A DNA stretch of 64,000 bases, from contig NZ_LR026975.1 of the NCBI RefSeq assembly GCF_900603025.1, positions 992,001 to 1,056,000 of the forward strand. The letters are read 5' to 3'. The notes under the pieces are model-generated. The model did not search any database and was not told the origin of the DNA. It was given only the letters and a program-made list of their open reading frames with translations. The DNA comes from Mycolicibacterium hassiacum DSM 44199 (GTDB lineage: Bacteria; Actinomycetota; Actinomycetes; Mycobacteriales; Mycobacteriaceae). Shown here piece by piece: positions 1-10,238 of the stretch (position 1 is its first letter; the number at the start of each line of letters is the position of its first letter). A program made the translations under genes and the position numbers.

Positions 1-1
1 C

Positions 2-1345
2 GACGCGGCGACCGCGCGCGGGGTACTGGTGGTCAACGCGCCCACCTCCAACATCCACAGCGCCGCCGAGCACGCGGTCGCGCTGCTGTTGGCCGCGGCC
101 CGTCAGATCCCGGCGGCCGACGCCTCGCTGCGGGCGCGCACCTGGAAGCGCTCGGAGTTCTCCGGTACGGAGATCTACGGCAAGACCGTCGGCGTGGTGG
201 GTCTGGGCCGGATCGGACAGCTGTTCGCCCAGCGGCTGGCCGCCTTCGGCACCCACATCATCGCCTACGACCCGTATGTCGCCCCGGCCCGGGCCGCGCA
301 ACTGGGCATCGAGCTGGTGTCGCTGGACGAGCTGCTGACCCGCTCCGACTTCATCTCGGTGCACCTGCCCAAGACCCCCGAGACGCTCGGTCTGATCGGC
401 CGGGAGGCGCTGGCCAAGACGAAACCCGGGGTGATCATCGTCAACGCTGCCCGCGGCGGGCTGGTCGACGAGGAGGCGCTGGCCGACGCGATCCGTTCCG
501 GCCACGTGCGGGCCGCCGGCATCGACGTGTTCGCCAAGGAACCGACCACCGACAGCCCGCTGTTCGACCTGCCGCAGGTGGTGGTGACCCCGCATCTGGG
601 TGCCTCCACCGCCGAGGCGCAGGAGCGTGCCGGCACCGACGTCGCGCACAGCGTCAAGCTGGCGCTGGCCGGCGAGTTCGTGCCGGACGCGGTCAACGTC
701 GGCGGCGGGGTGGTCGGCGAGGAGGTCGCACCGTGGCTGGATCTGGTGCGCAAACTCGGCCTGCTGGTCGGGGCGCTGTCCAAGGACCTGCCGGTGTCGC
801 TGTCGGTGCAGGTGCGTGGCGAGCTGGCCTCCGAAGAGGTTGAGGTGCTGAAGCTTTCGGCGCTGCGCGGGTTGTTCAGCGCGGTGATCGAGGATCAGGT
901 CACCTTCGTCAACGCCCCGGCGCTGGCCGCCGAGCGCGGGGTGGCCGCCGAGATCACCACCGCGACCGAGAGCCCGAACCACCGCAGCGTGGTCGACGTG
1001 CGCGCGGTGTACTCCGACGGCTCGGTCGCCAATGTGGCCGGCACGCTGACCGGCCCGCAGCAGGTGGAGAAGATCGTCCAGATCAACGGGCGCAACTTCG
1101 ATCTGCGCGCCGAGGGGCGTTACCTGATCATCAACTACACCGATCGCCCCGGCATGCTGGGCAAGATCGGCACCCTGCTCGGTGCGGCGGGGATCAACAT
1201 TCAGGCCGCTCAGCTCAGCGAGGACGCCGAGGGCCCGGGTGCGACGGTCCTGCTGCGCATCGACAGCGATGTTCCCGACGACGTGCGCGCGGCGATCGGT
1301 GAGGCCGTCGGCGCCAACCTGCTGGAAGTGGTGAACCTGTCATGA
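2..1345 (+). CDS. serA: D-3-phosphoglycerate dehydrogenase (5' truncated by window edge)
   Basis: Oxidises 3-phosphoglycerate with NAD+, the first step of serine synthesis in the cytosol. The frame is open from base 2; about 447 residues are present against about 528 in mycobacterial SerA, so roughly 80 N-terminal residues lie outside the window. Visible are the Rossmann motif VGLGRIGQ (about base 196), the catalytic-His motif PHLGAST (about base 590), the intervening domain typical of actinobacterial SerA, and a C-terminal ACT domain ([17 protein letters not shown]) that binds serine for feedback inhibition. The stop overlaps the leuB start as ATGA, so the two genes are probably translationally coupled. 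Confidence 0.95.
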   Translation, partial: DAATARGVLVVNAPTSNIHSAAEHAVALLLAAARQIPAADASLRARTWKRSEFSGTEIYGKTVGVVGLGRIGQLFAQRLAAFGTHIIAYDPYVAPARAAQLGIELVSLDELLTRSDFISVHLPKTPETLGLIGREALAKTKPGVIIVNAARGGLVDEEALADAIRSGHVRAAGIDVFAKEPTTDSPLFDLPQVVVTPHLGASTAEAQERAGTDVAHSVKLALAGEFVPDAVNVGGGVVGEEVAPWLDLVRKLGLLVGALSKDLPVSLSVQVRGELASEEVEVLKLSALRGLFSAVIEDQVTFVNAPALAAERGVAAEITTATESPNHRSVVDVRAVYSDGSVANVAGTLTGPQQVEKIVQINGRNFDLRAEGRYLIINYTDRPGMLGKIGTLLGAAGINIQAAQLSEDAEGPGATVLLRIDSDVPDDVRAAIGEAVGANLLEVVNLS

Positions 1346-2352
1346 AACTCGCAGTCATTCCCGGCGACGGAATCGGCCCGGAGGTGATCGGCGAGGCGCT
1401 CAAGGTCCTCGACGCGGTGCTGCCCGGGGTCGAGCGGACCAGCTACGACCTCGGGGCGCGGCGCTACCACGCCACCGGGGAGGTGCTGCCCGACTCGGTG
1501 CTCGAGGAGCTGCGCGGCCACGACGCGATCCTGCTCGGCGCGGTCGGTGACCCCTCGGTGCCCAGCGGGGTGCTCGAACGTGGTCTGCTGCTGCGGATCC
1601 GGTTCGAACTCGATCACCACATCAATCTGCGGCCCGGCCGGCTCTATCCGGGGGTGCGCAGCCCGCTCGCCGGTGACCACGACATCGACTTCGTCGTGGT
1701 GCGGGAGGGCACCGAGGGTCCCTACACCGGGACCGGGGGAGCGATCCGGGTCGGCACCCCGAACGAGATCGCCACCGAGGTCAGCGTCAACACCGCGTTC
1801 GGGGTGCGCCGGGTGGTGCGCGACGCGTTCGAGCGGGCCGGCCGGCGGCGCAAGCATCTGACGTTGGTGCACAAGAACAACGTGCTGACCCATGCCGGGT
1901 CGCTGTGGTGGCGCACCGTGCAGGAGATCGGCACCGAGTACCCGGACGTCGAGATCTCCTACCAGCATGTGGACGCCGCGACCATCCACCTGGTCACCGA
2001 CCCCGGCCGGTTCGACGTGATCGTCACCGACAACCTGTTCGGCGACATCATCACCGACCTGGCGGCCGCGGTGTGCGGCGGCATCGGGCTGGCCGCCAGC
2101 GGCAACATCGACGGCACCCGAACCAATCCGTCGATGTTCGAGCCGGTGCACGGCAGCGCTCCCGACATCGCCGGGCAGGGCGTCGCCGACCCGACCGCGG
2201 CGGTGATGTCGGTGGCGTTGCTGCTGGCGCACGTGGGCGAGCACGACGCGGCGGCCCGGGTCGACAAGGCGGTCGCCGCGCATCTGGCCACCCGCGGTGA
2301 GGCCCCGCTGTCGACCACCGAGGTGGGTGAGCGGATCCTGGCCAACCTCTAG
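1342..2352 (+). CDS. leuB: 3-isopropylmalate dehydrogenase
   Basis: Oxidatively decarboxylates 3-isopropylmalate in leucine synthesis, using NAD+ and a divalent metal. At 336 aa it has the usual short actinobacterial length. It begins [15 protein letters not shown]. The metal/substrate motif is [13 protein letters not shown], and the family signature GSAPDIAG lies near the C-terminus. The ATG overlaps the serA stop by 4 nt. The other pathway genes, leuC and leuD, lie 5 kb downstream under a separate IclR-type regulator. Confidence 0.96.
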   Translation: MKLAVIPGDGIGPEVIGEALKVLDAVLPGVERTSYDLGARRYHATGEVLPDSVLEELRGHDAILLGAVGDPSVPSGVLERGLLLRIRFELDHHINLRPGRLYPGVRSPLAGDHDIDFVVVREGTEGPYTGTGGAIRVGTPNEIATEVSVNTAFGVRRVVRDAFERAGRRRKHLTLVHKNNVLTHAGSLWWRTVQEIGTEYPDVEISYQHVDAATIHLVTDPGRFDVIVTDNLFGDIITDLAAAVCGGIGLAASGNIDGTRTNPSMFEPVHGSAPDIAGQGVADPTAAVMSVALLLAHVGEHDAAARVDKAVAAHLATRGEAPLSTTEVGERILANL

Positions 2353-2439
2353 GCCGAGGGGCATCGCGGGGTGTGTGCGAAAGCCGTTGTAGCGAGCTGA
2401 TTTTCAGCTGCATCGGGTCCGAACGGCCGGGCCCGCGGG

Positions 2440-3630
2440 TCAGGCCCGCTGGGTCTGCGGTTCTTTCGGAACCAGGGGAGCGGCGATCACCGGCAGCGCG
2501 GCGCACACCGCGAACGCGGCGGGGTATCCGGCCAATCCGATCAATCCGCCGAACACCGGCGCGGCCACCGCGGCGGCCAGGTGCTGGGTGGTGTTCTGGG
2601 CGCCCAGCGCACGCCCGCTCCAGTACGGCCCGGCGATCTCGGCCACGGCGGTGAAGGCCAGCCCGTTGTCCGACACGGTGATCACCGCGGCGACCAACAT
2701 CACCGCCACCGCCACCGGAGAGTCGAACCAGTCGGTGATCGCCAGCAACGACATCGCCGCGGCCGCGGCCAGGGCGATGCCGCGGATCGGGCGCAACCGC
2801 GACGCGACGCGGTCGGACCAGTAGCCGGCGGCGATCCGGCCGCCCGCGCCCAACACCTGGGCCAGGGTCACGATCGTGCCGGCGGCGGCCGCCGACCAGC
2901 CGCGCTCGGCCATCAACCACACCAGCGTGAACGTCCACAGCACCGCCTGCGGCACGACCAGCAGCACCGACACCAGGTGGATGCGCGCCAGCACGTTCGA
3001 CGTGCGATAGGGATTGGACAGCTGATCGGCGGGTGCCTCCGAACGCGGCGGCCGCGGGGGATCGACGACGGCGACCGCGCACATCAGCGCCGACGCGGCG
3101 CACACGGCCGCCGGAAACAGCAGCGCGGCCGAAACCCCGTGGCTTTCGGCCAACCGGGGGATCACCAGCGCACCCAACCCGACCCCGAGTGGGGTCGCGG
3201 TCTGGCGGATGCCCATCACCAGGCCGCGCTGGTCCGGCGGGAACCAGCCCACCACCAACCGGCCGCTGGCCGAGTTGCTGCTGGCCGCCGCGATCCCGCC
3301 GAGCAGCAGGAACGCCCCGACCGCCCACAGCGAACCGGCCGCGGCCGCCGCTGCCGAGGCGGCGGCGATCAACGCCGACCCGACCGAGAGCACGATGCGT
3401 TCGCCCACCCGGTCGACCACGTACCCCCAGGCGATGAGCGCGAGCACCAAACCGAATCCGGGCATCGCCGACAGCAGGCCGGCGGCGGCGAGGTCGAGAC
3501 CGCGCTCACGGTGCAGGGTCGGAATGAGGAACGCCACCCCGTTGATGAACACGTTGGCGCTCGTCGTCGCCGCCACCGCGATGGCCAACATCGACCAGCG
3601 CCGAACCGTGCTGATCCGGTGGGCCGTCAC
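2440..3630 (-). CDS. Major facilitator superfamily permease
   Basis: About 396 aa with twelve hydrophobic segments, e.g. SANVFINGVAFLIP, LLSAMPGFGLVLALIAWGYV and a C-terminal VFGGLIGLAGYPAAFAVCA. The loop after the second segment carries the MFS-like YVVDRVGERIV. The substrate cannot be read from the sequence. It is convergent with leuB. A GTG start at 3630 is preferred because the protein then begins just before the first helix; an in-frame start at 3678 would add 16 residues and lacks a good ribosome binding site. It occupies the position of the MFS gene Rv2994 in M. tuberculosis. Confidence 0.85.
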   Translation of the reverse strand: MTAHRISTVRRWSMLAIAVAATTSANVFINGVAFLIPTLHRERGLDLAAAGLLSAMPGFGLVLALIAWGYVVDRVGERIVLSVGSALIAAASAAAAAAGSLWAVGAFLLLGGIAAASSNSASGRLVVGWFPPDQRGLVMGIRQTATPLGVGLGALVIPRLAESHGVSAALLFPAAVCAASALMCAVAVVDPPRPPRSEAPADQLSNPYRTSNVLARIHLVSVLLVVPQAVLWTFTLVWLMAERGWSAAAAGTIVTLAQVLGAGGRIAAGYWSDRVASRLRPIRGIALAAAAAMSLLAITDWFDSPVAVAVMLVAAVITVSDNGLAFTAVAEIAGPYWSGRALGAQNTTQHLAAAVAAPVFGGLIGLAGYPAAFAVCAALPVIAAPLVPKEPQTQRA

Positions 3631-3748
3631 CGCCTCATGGTCGCACGCGCGTCTCAGCCGGCCGAATGTGATTCCCATCGGCTGAGAACGATCGCGTCGC
3701 GGGGGAGCGGTGGCCGGGGACCCCCGGCGCGCTTACTACGCTGAGGTA

Positions 3749-4555
3749 ATGCGTCTTGGTCGAATCGCCAGCCCCGACGGGGTCGCCTTCGTGGCCATCG
3801 AGGGACCACCCGAGGATCCGAAGCAGGCGGTGGCCCGCGAGATCGCCGAACACCCCTTCGGCACCCCCAACTTCACCGGCCGGCAGTGGCCGCTGGCCGA
3901 TGTGCGGGTGCTCGCCCCGATCCTGGCGACCAAGGTGGTGTGCGTCGGGAAGAACTACGCGGCTCACATCGAGGAGATGGGTGGCAAGGCCGGAAACGGC
4001 ACCGGGGAACGGCCCGATCCGGTGATCTTCATGAAGCCCAACACCGCGATCATCGGACCCAACGCGGCCATCCAGTTGCCCCGCGACGCCGATCCGGTGC
4101 ACTTCGAGGGCGAGTTGGCCGCCGTCATCGGCCGTCCCTGCAAGGACGTTCCCGCCGCCCGGGCCGCCGATGTCATCCTCGGCTACACCGTCGCCAACGA
4201 CGTCACCGCGCGCGACCAGCAGCGCAAGGACGGGCAGTGGACCCGGGCCAAGGGTCACGACACCTTCTGCCCGGTCGGCCCGTGGATCGTCACCGACCTC
4301 GACCCGTCGGATCTCGAACTGCGCACCGAGGTCAACGGGGAGGTCAAACAACACAGCCGGACGTCGTTGATGATTCACGGCGTCGGCGAGATCGTGGAAT
4401 GGATCTCGTCGGTGATGACGCTGCTGCCCGGTGACCTGATCCTGACCGGCACCCCCGAAGGGGTCGGGCCCATCGAAGACGGTGACACCGTGAGCGTCAC
4501 CATCGAAGGCATCGGAACTCTGTCCAATCCCGTTGTGCGAAAAGGAAAGTCATGA
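3749..4555 (+). CDS. Fumarylacetoacetate hydrolase-family protein
   Basis: 268 aa. FAH-fold enzymes hydrolyse or decarboxylate beta-dicarbonyl acids using a divalent metal. The Glu-x-Glu metal site is in [11 protein letters not shown], followed by [15 protein letters not shown] and the C-terminal GTPEGVG loop; [11 protein letters not shown] is the family's N-terminal motif. The ATG at 3749 fits the family N-terminus; an upstream in-frame start at 3710 would add 13 unlikely residues. The stop overlaps gltX as ATGA. The true substrate is unknown; isomerase/decarboxylase and acylpyruvase activities occur in this family. Confidence 0.9.
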   Translation: MRLGRIASPDGVAFVAIEGPPEDPKQAVAREIAEHPFGTPNFTGRQWPLADVRVLAPILATKVVCVGKNYAAHIEEMGGKAGNGTGERPDPVIFMKPNTAIIGPNAAIQLPRDADPVHFEGELAAVIGRPCKDVPAARAADVILGYTVANDVTARDQQRKDGQWTRAKGHDTFCPVGPWIVTDLDPSDLELRTEVNGEVKQHSRTSLMIHGVGEIVEWISSVMTLLPGDLILTGTPEGVGPIEDGDTVSVTIEGIGTLSNPVVRKGKS

Positions 4556-6027
4556 CTTCTACGGCAGGGGTTCGGGTTCGGTTCTGTCCCTCGCCCACCG
4601 GAACTCCCCACGTGGGCCTGATCCGTACCGCGTTGTTCAACTGGGCCTACGCCCGGCACACCGGGGGCACGTTCGTGTTCCGCATCGAGGACACCGACTC
4701 CCAGCGCGATTCCGAGGAGAGCTACCAGGCGCTGCTCGAGGCGCTGCGCTGGCTGGGGCTGGACTGGGACGAGGGACCGGAGGTCGGCGGTCCCTACGGG
4801 CCGTACCGGCAGTCGCAGCGGCTCGACATCTACCGCGATGTGGTGAACCGGCTGCTCGAGGCCGGCGAGGCCTACGAGTCGTACTCCACGCCGGAGGAGG
4901 TAGAGGCCCGCCACCTCGCGGCCGGGCGGAACCCGAAACTGGGCTACGACAACTACGACCGCGACCTGACCGAGGAACAGCGGGCGGCCTACCGCGCCGA
5001 GGGACGCAAACCGGTGATCCGGTTGCGGATGCCCGACCAGGATCTCGGCTGGCGCGATCTGGTGCGCGGTGAGACGACGTTCCCGGCGGGTTCGGTGCCG
5101 GACTTCGCGCTCACCCGGGCCAACGGAGAACCGCTCTACACGTTGGTCAACCCGGTCGACGACGCGTTGATGAAGATCACCCATGTGCTGCGGGGTGAGG
5201 ACCTGTTGCCGTCGACACCGCGTCAGATCGCGTTGTACCAGGCTCTGATTCGCATCGGGTTGACCGACCGGATCCCCGAGTTCGCGCACCTGCCCAGCGT
5301 GTTGGGGGAGGGCAACAAGAAGCTGTCCAAGCGCGATCCGCAGTCGAACCTGTTCGTCCACCGCGAGCGGGGTTTTCTGCCCGAGGGCCTGCTGAACTAT
5401 CTGGCGCTGCTGGGCTGGGGAATCGCCGAGGACCGCGACGTGTTCACGCTCGACGAGATGGTGGCGGCTTTCGACGTCGCCGACGTGAACGCCAACCCGG
5501 CCCGCTTCGATCAGAAGAAGGCCGACGCCATCAACGCCGAGCACATCCGGATGCTCGACGCGGCGGAGTTCACCAGGCGGTTGTCGGCCTACTTCGCCGA
5601 GCACGGCTACGACATCGGGCTCGACGAGCAGCGGTTCGCGGTCGCCGCGGGGCTGGTGCAGACCCGCGTCGTGGTGCTGCGCGACGCCTGGGATCTGCTG
5701 AAGTTCCTCAACGACGCGGAGTTCGCGCTCGACGAGAAGTCGGCCGCCAAGGAGCTCACCGCCGCCGCGGTGCCCGCCCTCGACGCCGCGCTGGAGGCGC
5801 TGACCAACGTCGGGCAGTTCAGCGCGGCGGAGATCGAGACGGCCCTCAAGACCGCATTGGTGGAGGGGCTGGGCCTCAAGCCGCGCAAGGCGTTCGGCCC
5901 GATCCGGGTCGCGGTGACCGGGGCGTCGGTGAGTCCGCCGCTGTTCGAGTCGCTGGAACTGCTGGGCCGCGAGCGCAGCCTGGCGCGGTTGCGGGCGGGC
6001 CGGGACCACGCCGCGGCGGCACAGTGA
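4552..6027 (+). CDS. gltX: Glutamyl-tRNA synthetase
   Basis: 491-aa class I synthetase that charges tRNA-Glu; in actinobacteria it is commonly non-discriminating and also makes Glu-tRNA-Gln for GatCAB. The HIGH-type motif is in [13 protein letters not shown] (residues about 10-22) and the KMSKS motif appears as KLSKRD (about residue 260). It overlaps the upstream hydrolase by 4 nt. Genes for tRNA-Gln and tRNA-Glu follow within 280 bp, so the enzyme sits beside its own substrates. Confidence 0.97.
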   Translation: MTSTAGVRVRFCPSPTGTPHVGLIRTALFNWAYARHTGGTFVFRIEDTDSQRDSEESYQALLEALRWLGLDWDEGPEVGGPYGPYRQSQRLDIYRDVVNRLLEAGEAYESYSTPEEVEARHLAAGRNPKLGYDNYDRDLTEEQRAAYRAEGRKPVIRLRMPDQDLGWRDLVRGETTFPAGSVPDFALTRANGEPLYTLVNPVDDALMKITHVLRGEDLLPSTPRQIALYQALIRIGLTDRIPEFAHLPSVLGEGNKKLSKRDPQSNLFVHRERGFLPEGLLNYLALLGWGIAEDRDVFTLDEMVAAFDVADVNANPARFDQKKADAINAEHIRMLDAAEFTRRLSAYFAEHGYDIGLDEQRFAVAAGLVQTRVVVLRDAWDLLKFLNDAEFALDEKSAAKELTAAAVPALDAALEALTNVGQFSAAEIETALKTALVEGLGLKPRKAFGPIRVAVTGASVSPPLFESLELLGRERSLARLRAGRDHAAAAQ

Positions 6028-6154
6028 GCCCCGGGAGTGACCCCGGCTATCATTTGGTAGTCTTCTACACGGGTCGAAACCACGGCCGGCGCCACCGGCA
6101 CCGCCGCGGGATCGGCCCAAAAAACGGCCTGTGACCTGCGGTTACAGTGGCCAA

Positions 6155-6226
6155 TGGGGTATGGTGTAATTGGCAACACAGCGGATTCTGGTTCCGCCGT
6201 TCTAGGTTCGAATCCTGGTACCCCAG
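6155..6226 (+). tRNA. tRNA-Gln (anticodon CTG)
   Basis: 72-nt cloverleaf. The acceptor stem pairs TGGGGTA (6155-6161) with TACCCCA (6219-6225), with discriminator G at 6226. The anticodon stem GCGGA/TCCGC encloses the loop TTCTGGT, anticodon CTG at 6188-6190. The T-loop is GGTTCGAATCC. CCA is not encoded. It lies 127 bp after gltX. Confidence 0.95.
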
Positions 6227-6306
6227 CGATCACGTCGACGTTCTCCAGCGTCAGCGCGATTAGGTCACCGCAGCCCCTTCGGCTATAGTGACTGCCGGAT
6301 GTTCTG

Positions 6307-6379
6307 GCCCCCGTCGTCTAGCGGCCTAGGACGCCGCCCTCTCACGGCGGTAGCGTGGGTTCGAATCCCATCGGGGGTA
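6307..6379 (+). tRNA. tRNA-Glu (anticodon CTC)
   Basis: 73-nt cloverleaf. Acceptor stem GCCCCCG (6307-6313) pairs with CGGGGGT (6372-6378) with a terminal G-U pair; discriminator A at 6379. Anticodon stem CCGCC/GGCGG encloses CTCTCAC, anticodon CTC at 6341-6343. T-arm GGGTTCGAATCCC. CCA is not encoded. A strong intrinsic terminator follows within 10 nt. Confidence 0.95.
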
Positions 6380-6387
6380 CGGTTCCC

Positions 6388-6415
6388 GGGACCGACTTCG
6401 GTCGGTCCCTTTTTT
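6388..6415 (+). terminator. Intrinsic terminator after tRNA-Glu
   Basis: Perfect 9-bp stem GGGACCGAC / GTCGGTCCC closed by a TTCG tetraloop and followed by six T residues (6410-6415). A textbook Rho-independent terminator, uncommon in such a GC-rich genome; it ends the tRNA transcript. Confidence 0.92.
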
Positions 6416-6491
6416 ATTGCTCTCATCCCGCCGGCGCCTCGCCCGGGGTGCCACACGGGTGGGCCGCCGGGAGCGGTCGCCGTGTTGTTCG

Positions 6492-7193
6492 TCACAGCCG
6501 CCGGGTCAGCGCGTCGGCGGCGGCGAGGAGATCGGCCGCCCAGCGTGCACCCGGGCGGCGGCCGATCCGGTCGATCGGGCCGGACACCGACACCGCGGCG
6601 ATCACCTCACCGCGGCTGTCCCGCACCGGCGCAGAGACACTCGCCACACCCGGTTCGCGTTCGGCCACGCTCTGTGCCCAGCCGCGGCGGCGCACCTCGG
6701 CCAGCACCCGGTCGGTGAACTTGGCGGCCGGCAGCACCGCCTGCTGGGTGGCGGGATCAGCGTAGGCGAGCAGGACCTTGGCGCCGGATCCGGCGGTCAT
6801 TGGCAGCCGCGCCCCGACCGGCACCGTATCGCGCAGTCCGGCAGGCGGTTCCAGCGCCGCCACGCACACCCGCACGGTGCCCTCGCGGCGATACAGTTGC
6901 ACGCTCTCGCCGGTGATCTCGCGCAGTCGCGGCAGCACCACCGCGCCGGCCGCCAACAGCGGATCGTGTACGTGAGAGGCGAGTTCGGTCAGACCCGGGC
7001 CGAGGCACCAGCGATTGTCGGCATCGCGGGCCAGCAGGCGGTGCACCTCCAGGCCGGCGGCCAACCGGTGTGCGGTGGCGCGCGGCAATCCGGTGCGTTG
7101 GCACAGTTCGGCGAGTCCGCAGGGCGAGTCGGCTACCGCGTACAGCACGGTCATCGCTTTGTCGAGCACGCCGATACCGCTATCCTGTCTCAC
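6492..7193 (-). CDS. IclR-family transcriptional regulator of leucine genes
   Basis: 233 aa. Residues about 5-60 form the winged helix-turn-helix ([21 protein letters not shown]); the rest is the IclR effector-binding domain ([28 protein letters not shown]). It is divergent from leuC. The orthologue in Corynebacterium glutamicum, LtbR, represses leuB, leuCD and trp genes, so this is inferred to repress leuCD. The GTG start at 7193 has no visible ribosome binding site and lies inside an operator-like palindrome, consistent with a leaderless, self-regulated transcript. The specific target assignment is inference. Confidence 0.88.
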   Translation of the reverse strand: MRQDSGIGVLDKAMTVLYAVADSPCGLAELCQRTGLPRATAHRLAAGLEVHRLLARDADNRWCLGPGLTELASHVHDPLLAAGAVVLPRLREITGESVQLYRREGTVRVCVAALEPPAGLRDTVPVGARLPMTAGSGAKVLLAYADPATQQAVLPAAKFTDRVLAEVRRRGWAQSVAEREPGVASVSAPVRDSRGEVIAAVSVSGPIDRIGRRPGARWAADLLAAADALTRRL

Positions 7194-7223
7194 AGAGAGA
7201 TACTAACGTCTCAGAATGTGAGA
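7188..7223. promoter_or_regulatory. Two operator-like palindromes between the IclR gene and leuC
   Basis: The interval contains TCTC-ACAGA-GAGA (7188-7200) and TCTCA-GAATG-TGAGA (7209-7223). The outer halves also form TCTCACA (7188-7194) / TGTGAGA (7217-7223). The first overlaps the regulator's start codon, the second ends 8 nt before the leuC ATG. The TGTGAGA half resembles the end of the LtbR motif in corynebacteria. Binding is inferred. Confidence 0.55.
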
Positions 7224-7231
7224 AGGTCAAG

Positions 7232-8659
7232 ATGCACTCCGGACATCAGCCCCGCACGCTCGCGCAGAAGGTTTGGGATGACCACGTGGTGTCGCCCGGC
7301 AGTGGCGAAGGTGCGGCCCGTGAACCCGACCTGATCTACATCGATCTGCATCTGGTTCACGAGGTGACCAGCCCGCAGGCATTCGACGGGCTACGTCTCG
7401 CCGGACGGCGGGTGCGCCGGCCCGACCTGACCATCGCCACCGAGGACCACAACGTGCCGACGGTCGACATCGACAAGCCGATCGCCGACCCGATCTCGCG
7501 CACCCAGGTGGAGACGCTGCGCCGCAACTGCGCGGAGTTCGGTATCCGGCTGCACCCGATGGGGGACGCCGATCAGGGCATCGTGCACATCATCGGACCG
7601 CAGCTGGGATTGACGCAGCCCGGTATGACGATCGTCTGCGGGGACAGCCACACCTCCACCCACGGTGCGTTCGGCGCGCTGGCGATGGGTATCGGCACCT
7701 CCGAGGTCGAGCACGTGCTCGCCACCCAGACGTTGCCGCTGCGGCCGTTCAAGACGATGGCGGTCAATGTCGACGGCACACTGCCCGACGGGGTGAGCGC
7801 CAAGGACATCATTCTCGCGGTGATAGCCAAGATCGGCACCGGCGGCGGTCAGGGCCACGTCATCGAATATCGCGGCAGCGCCATCGAATCGTTGTCGATG
7901 GAAGCCCGCATGACCATCTGCAACATGAGCATCGAGGCCGGTGCGCGCGCGGGCATGATCGCCCCCGACGAGACGACGTTCGAATACCTGCGGGGTCGTC
8001 CGCACGCGCCGAAAGGCGCCGACTGGGACGCCGCGATGGCCTACTGGCGTCAGCTTCGCACCGATCCGGGCGCCGAATTCGACACCGAGGTCCACCTCGA
8101 CGCGTCCACCCTGAGCCCGTTCGTGACCTGGGGCACCAACCCCGGACAGGGTGTGCCGCTGTCGGAATCGGTGCCGGACCCGGCGTCGATGCCCACCGAG
8201 GCCGAGCGCCAGGCCGCGGAAAAGGCGTTGGCCTACATGGATCTGCGGCCGGGCACACCGATGCGCGACATCGCGGTCGACACCGTGTTCGTCGGCTCGT
8301 GCACCAACGGCCGCATCGAGGACCTGCGCGTGGTCGCCGACGTGCTGCGGGGCCGCAAGGTGGCCGACGGGGTGCGCATGCTGATCGTGCCGGGCTCGAT
8401 GCGGGTGCGGGCGCAGGCCGAAGCCGAGGGCCTCGGCGAGATCTTCACCGCGGCGGGTGCGGAATGGCGCCAGGCCGGGTGCTCGATGTGCCTGGGCATG
8501 AATCCGGATCAGCTGTCGCCCGGGCAGCGCTGCGCCTCGACATCGAACCGCAACTTCGAAGGGCGACAGGGCAAGGGCGGCCGGACCCACCTGGTGTCGC
8601 CCGCTGTGGCCGCCGCCACTGCCGTGCGCGGCAAGTTGTCTTCACCCGCCGACCTGTGA
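7232..8659 (+). CDS. leuC: 3-isopropylmalate dehydratase large subunit
   Basis: 475 aa; with LeuD isomerises 2- to 3-isopropylmalate through a [4Fe-4S] cluster. The cluster cysteines are in VGSCTNG (about residue 350) and the CSMC pair near residue 417. The aconitase-like region [13 protein letters not shown] is near residue 135. The ATG at 7232 is preceded by AGAAGG; the open frame runs further upstream but that extension is in the regulatory region and antisense to the IclR gene. leuD follows after 18 nt. Confidence 0.97.
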   Translation: MHSGHQPRTLAQKVWDDHVVSPGSGEGAAREPDLIYIDLHLVHEVTSPQAFDGLRLAGRRVRRPDLTIATEDHNVPTVDIDKPIADPISRTQVETLRRNCAEFGIRLHPMGDADQGIVHIIGPQLGLTQPGMTIVCGDSHTSTHGAFGALAMGIGTSEVEHVLATQTLPLRPFKTMAVNVDGTLPDGVSAKDIILAVIAKIGTGGGQGHVIEYRGSAIESLSMEARMTICNMSIEAGARAGMIAPDETTFEYLRGRPHAPKGADWDAAMAYWRQLRTDPGAEFDTEVHLDASTLSPFVTWGTNPGQGVPLSESVPDPASMPTEAERQAAEKALAYMDLRPGTPMRDIAVDTVFVGSCTNGRIEDLRVVADVLRGRKVADGVRMLIVPGSMRVRAQAEAEGLGEIFTAAGAEWRQAGCSMCLGMNPDQLSPGQRCASTSNRNFEGRQGKGGRTHLVSPAVAAATAVRGKLSSPADL

Positions 8660-8677
8660 CCGACTGAGGAAGAGATC

Positions 8678-9271
8678 ATGGAACCGTTTCGCACCCACAC
8701 CGGCATCGCGGTGCCGTTGCGCCGCTCCAATGTGGACACCGATCAGATCATCCCGGCCGTCTACCTGAAGCGGGTGACCCGAACGGGATTCGAGGACGGA
8801 TTGTTCGCCGAATGGCGCCGGGATCCGTCATTCGTACTCAACCTGCCCCCGTTCAAGAACGGCTCGGTATTGGTCGCCGGCCCCGATTTCGGCACCGGCT
8901 CGTCACGCGAGCATGCCGTATGGGCCCTTATGGACTACGGCTTCCGGGTCGTGATCTCGTCTCGATTCGCCGACATATTCCGGGGCAATGCCGGCAAGGC
9001 GGGCCTGCTGGCGGCCGAAGTCGCCCAGGATGACGTCGAACTGCTGTGGAAGCTCATCGAGGAGCACCCCGGGATGGAAATCACTGTGAATCTTCAAGAT
9101 CGAAATGTGATCGCGGGAACAGTGATGGTGCCGTTCACGATTGACGACTACACCGCCTGGCGACTGTCCGAAGGACTCGACGATATAGGCATTACGCTGC
9201 GGAAATGCGACGAGATCGAGGCCTACGAGGCGCGCCGGCCGAGCTGGAAACCCCGCACACTCACTACTTGA
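8678..9271 (+). CDS. leuD: 3-isopropylmalate dehydratase small subunit
   Basis: 197 aa, the swivel subunit that forms the active site with LeuC. Diagnostic motifs are [13 protein letters not shown] near the N-terminus and [13 protein letters not shown] (about residue 70), the substrate-recognition loop. A GAGGAAGAGATC ribosome-binding stretch precedes the ATG. Length is typical (M. tuberculosis LeuD is about 198 aa). Its third-position GC drops toward the 3' end relative to leuC. Confidence 0.97.
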   Translation: MEPFRTHTGIAVPLRRSNVDTDQIIPAVYLKRVTRTGFEDGLFAEWRRDPSFVLNLPPFKNGSVLVAGPDFGTGSSREHAVWALMDYGFRVVISSRFADIFRGNAGKAGLLAAEVAQDDVELLWKLIEEHPGMEITVNLQDRNVIAGTVMVPFTIDDYTAWRLSEGLDDIGITLRKCDEIEAYEARRPSWKPRTLTT

Positions 9272-9387
9272 CATAACAGCGCGCGGAGCTGAATTTACCG
9301 CCTCTGAACCGGTTATCGGGGGCCCGGACAGGAGCCCTATGGGGGCCAAGAAAGTTCGCCAATTTTCCCTGAAATTAGGCGTGGCTC

Positions 9388-9417
9388 TTGGAAATCAGCA
9401 CCCATTGGGTTTACCGT
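9388..9417 (+). promoter_or_regulatory. Candidate sigma-A promoter of hupB
   Basis: TTGGAA (9388-9393) and TACCGT (9412-9417) are separated by 18 bp, fitting a mycobacterial -35/TANNNT promoter. They lie 46 bp before the hupB ATG, which has its own GGAGG ribosome binding site. Predicted by eye only. Confidence 0.4.
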
Positions 9418-9463
9418 GTCCACTAGTCGGTCCAAAGCGGGCCACTGGTTTCGGAGGTTTTGC

Positions 9464-10075
9464 ATGAACAAAGCAGAGCTGATCGACGTACTCACGGAGA
9501 AGCTCAACACCGACCGGAAGACGGCGACCGCCGCGGTCGAGAACGTTGTAGACACCATCGTGCGCGCCGTGCACCGGGGCGACAGCGTCACGATCACCGG
9601 CTTCGGTGTCTTCGAGCAGCGTCGCCGCGCCGCTCGGGTCGCCCGCAACCCGCGCACCGGTGAGACCGTGCGCGTCAAGCCGACGTCGGTGCCGGCGTTC
9701 CGGCCGGGCGCCCAGTTCAAAGCCGTTGTGTCCGGGGCGGCCAAGCTTCCGGCCGAGGGTCCCGCGGTCAAGCGTGGCGTGACCGCGGCGACCACCCGCA
9801 AGGCGGCCAAGAAGACCGCGGCCAAGAAGACGGCGAAGAAGGCGACCGCCAAGAAGGCCGTCGCCAAGAAGGCCGTCGCGAAGAAGGCGGCGAAGAAGAC
9901 CACGACCCGCAAGGCCGTGGCCAAGGCGCCCGCGAAGAAGGCGACCAAGAAGGCGACCGCCAAGAAGGCACCCGCCAAGCGGGCGGCCAAGCGGACGGCG
10001 GCCAAGAAGGTGGCCAAGCGCACACCGGCGAAGAAGGTCGCCAAGCGCGCTCCCGCCAAGCGGGGCCGTCGATAA
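9464..10075 (+). CDS. hupB: DNA-binding protein HU with Lys/Ala-rich tail
   Basis: 203 aa. Residues 1-90 are a standard HU fold ([14 protein letters not shown]; the DNA-binding arm contains [13 protein letters not shown]). Residues about 105-203 are a low-complexity tail of AAKK, PAKK and TAKK repeats, the histone-H1-like extension known in mycobacterial HupB (Hlp/MDP1), which compacts DNA and is heavily modified. The ATG at 9464 follows GGAGG with 7-nt spacing; the open frame upstream is not coding. It is a single-gene unit with a promoter before it and a terminator after it. Confidence 0.96.
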   Translation: MNKAELIDVLTEKLNTDRKTATAAVENVVDTIVRAVHRGDSVTITGFGVFEQRRRAARVARNPRTGETVRVKPTSVPAFRPGAQFKAVVSGAAKLPAEGPAVKRGVTAATTRKAAKKTAAKKTAKKATAKKAVAKKAVAKKAAKKTTTRKAVAKAPAKKATKKATAKKAPAKRAAKRTAAKKVAKRTPAKKVAKRAPAKRGRR

Positions 10076-10090
10076 CGACGTCCGAAGCGG

Positions 10091-10129
10091 ACACGCCGTG
10101 AGTCACCGACTCGCGGCGTGTTTGCTTTT
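10091..10129 (+). terminator. Terminator of hupB
   Basis: A 13-bp stem with one wobble pair, ACACGCCGTGAGT / ACTCGCGGCGTGT, has a short CACCG-type loop and is followed by TTGCTTTT. It lies 15 bp after the hupB stop. Confidence 0.8.
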
Positions 10130-10238
10130 CGGCCCCCGGTCCGATTTCCCCGGCCGAATTCGTGACGCCGAATTCGACGCCCACGTCAGCCGAATTCACC
10201 GCGGGCGCCGGGTTCGCCGGCCGAGCGGAACTCGGTTG

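Noticed and set aside
2388..2405. Short hairpin AGCTGA-TTT-TCAGCT after leuB
   Set aside because: Only 6 bp with a 3-nt loop and no T tract; too weak to call as a terminator.
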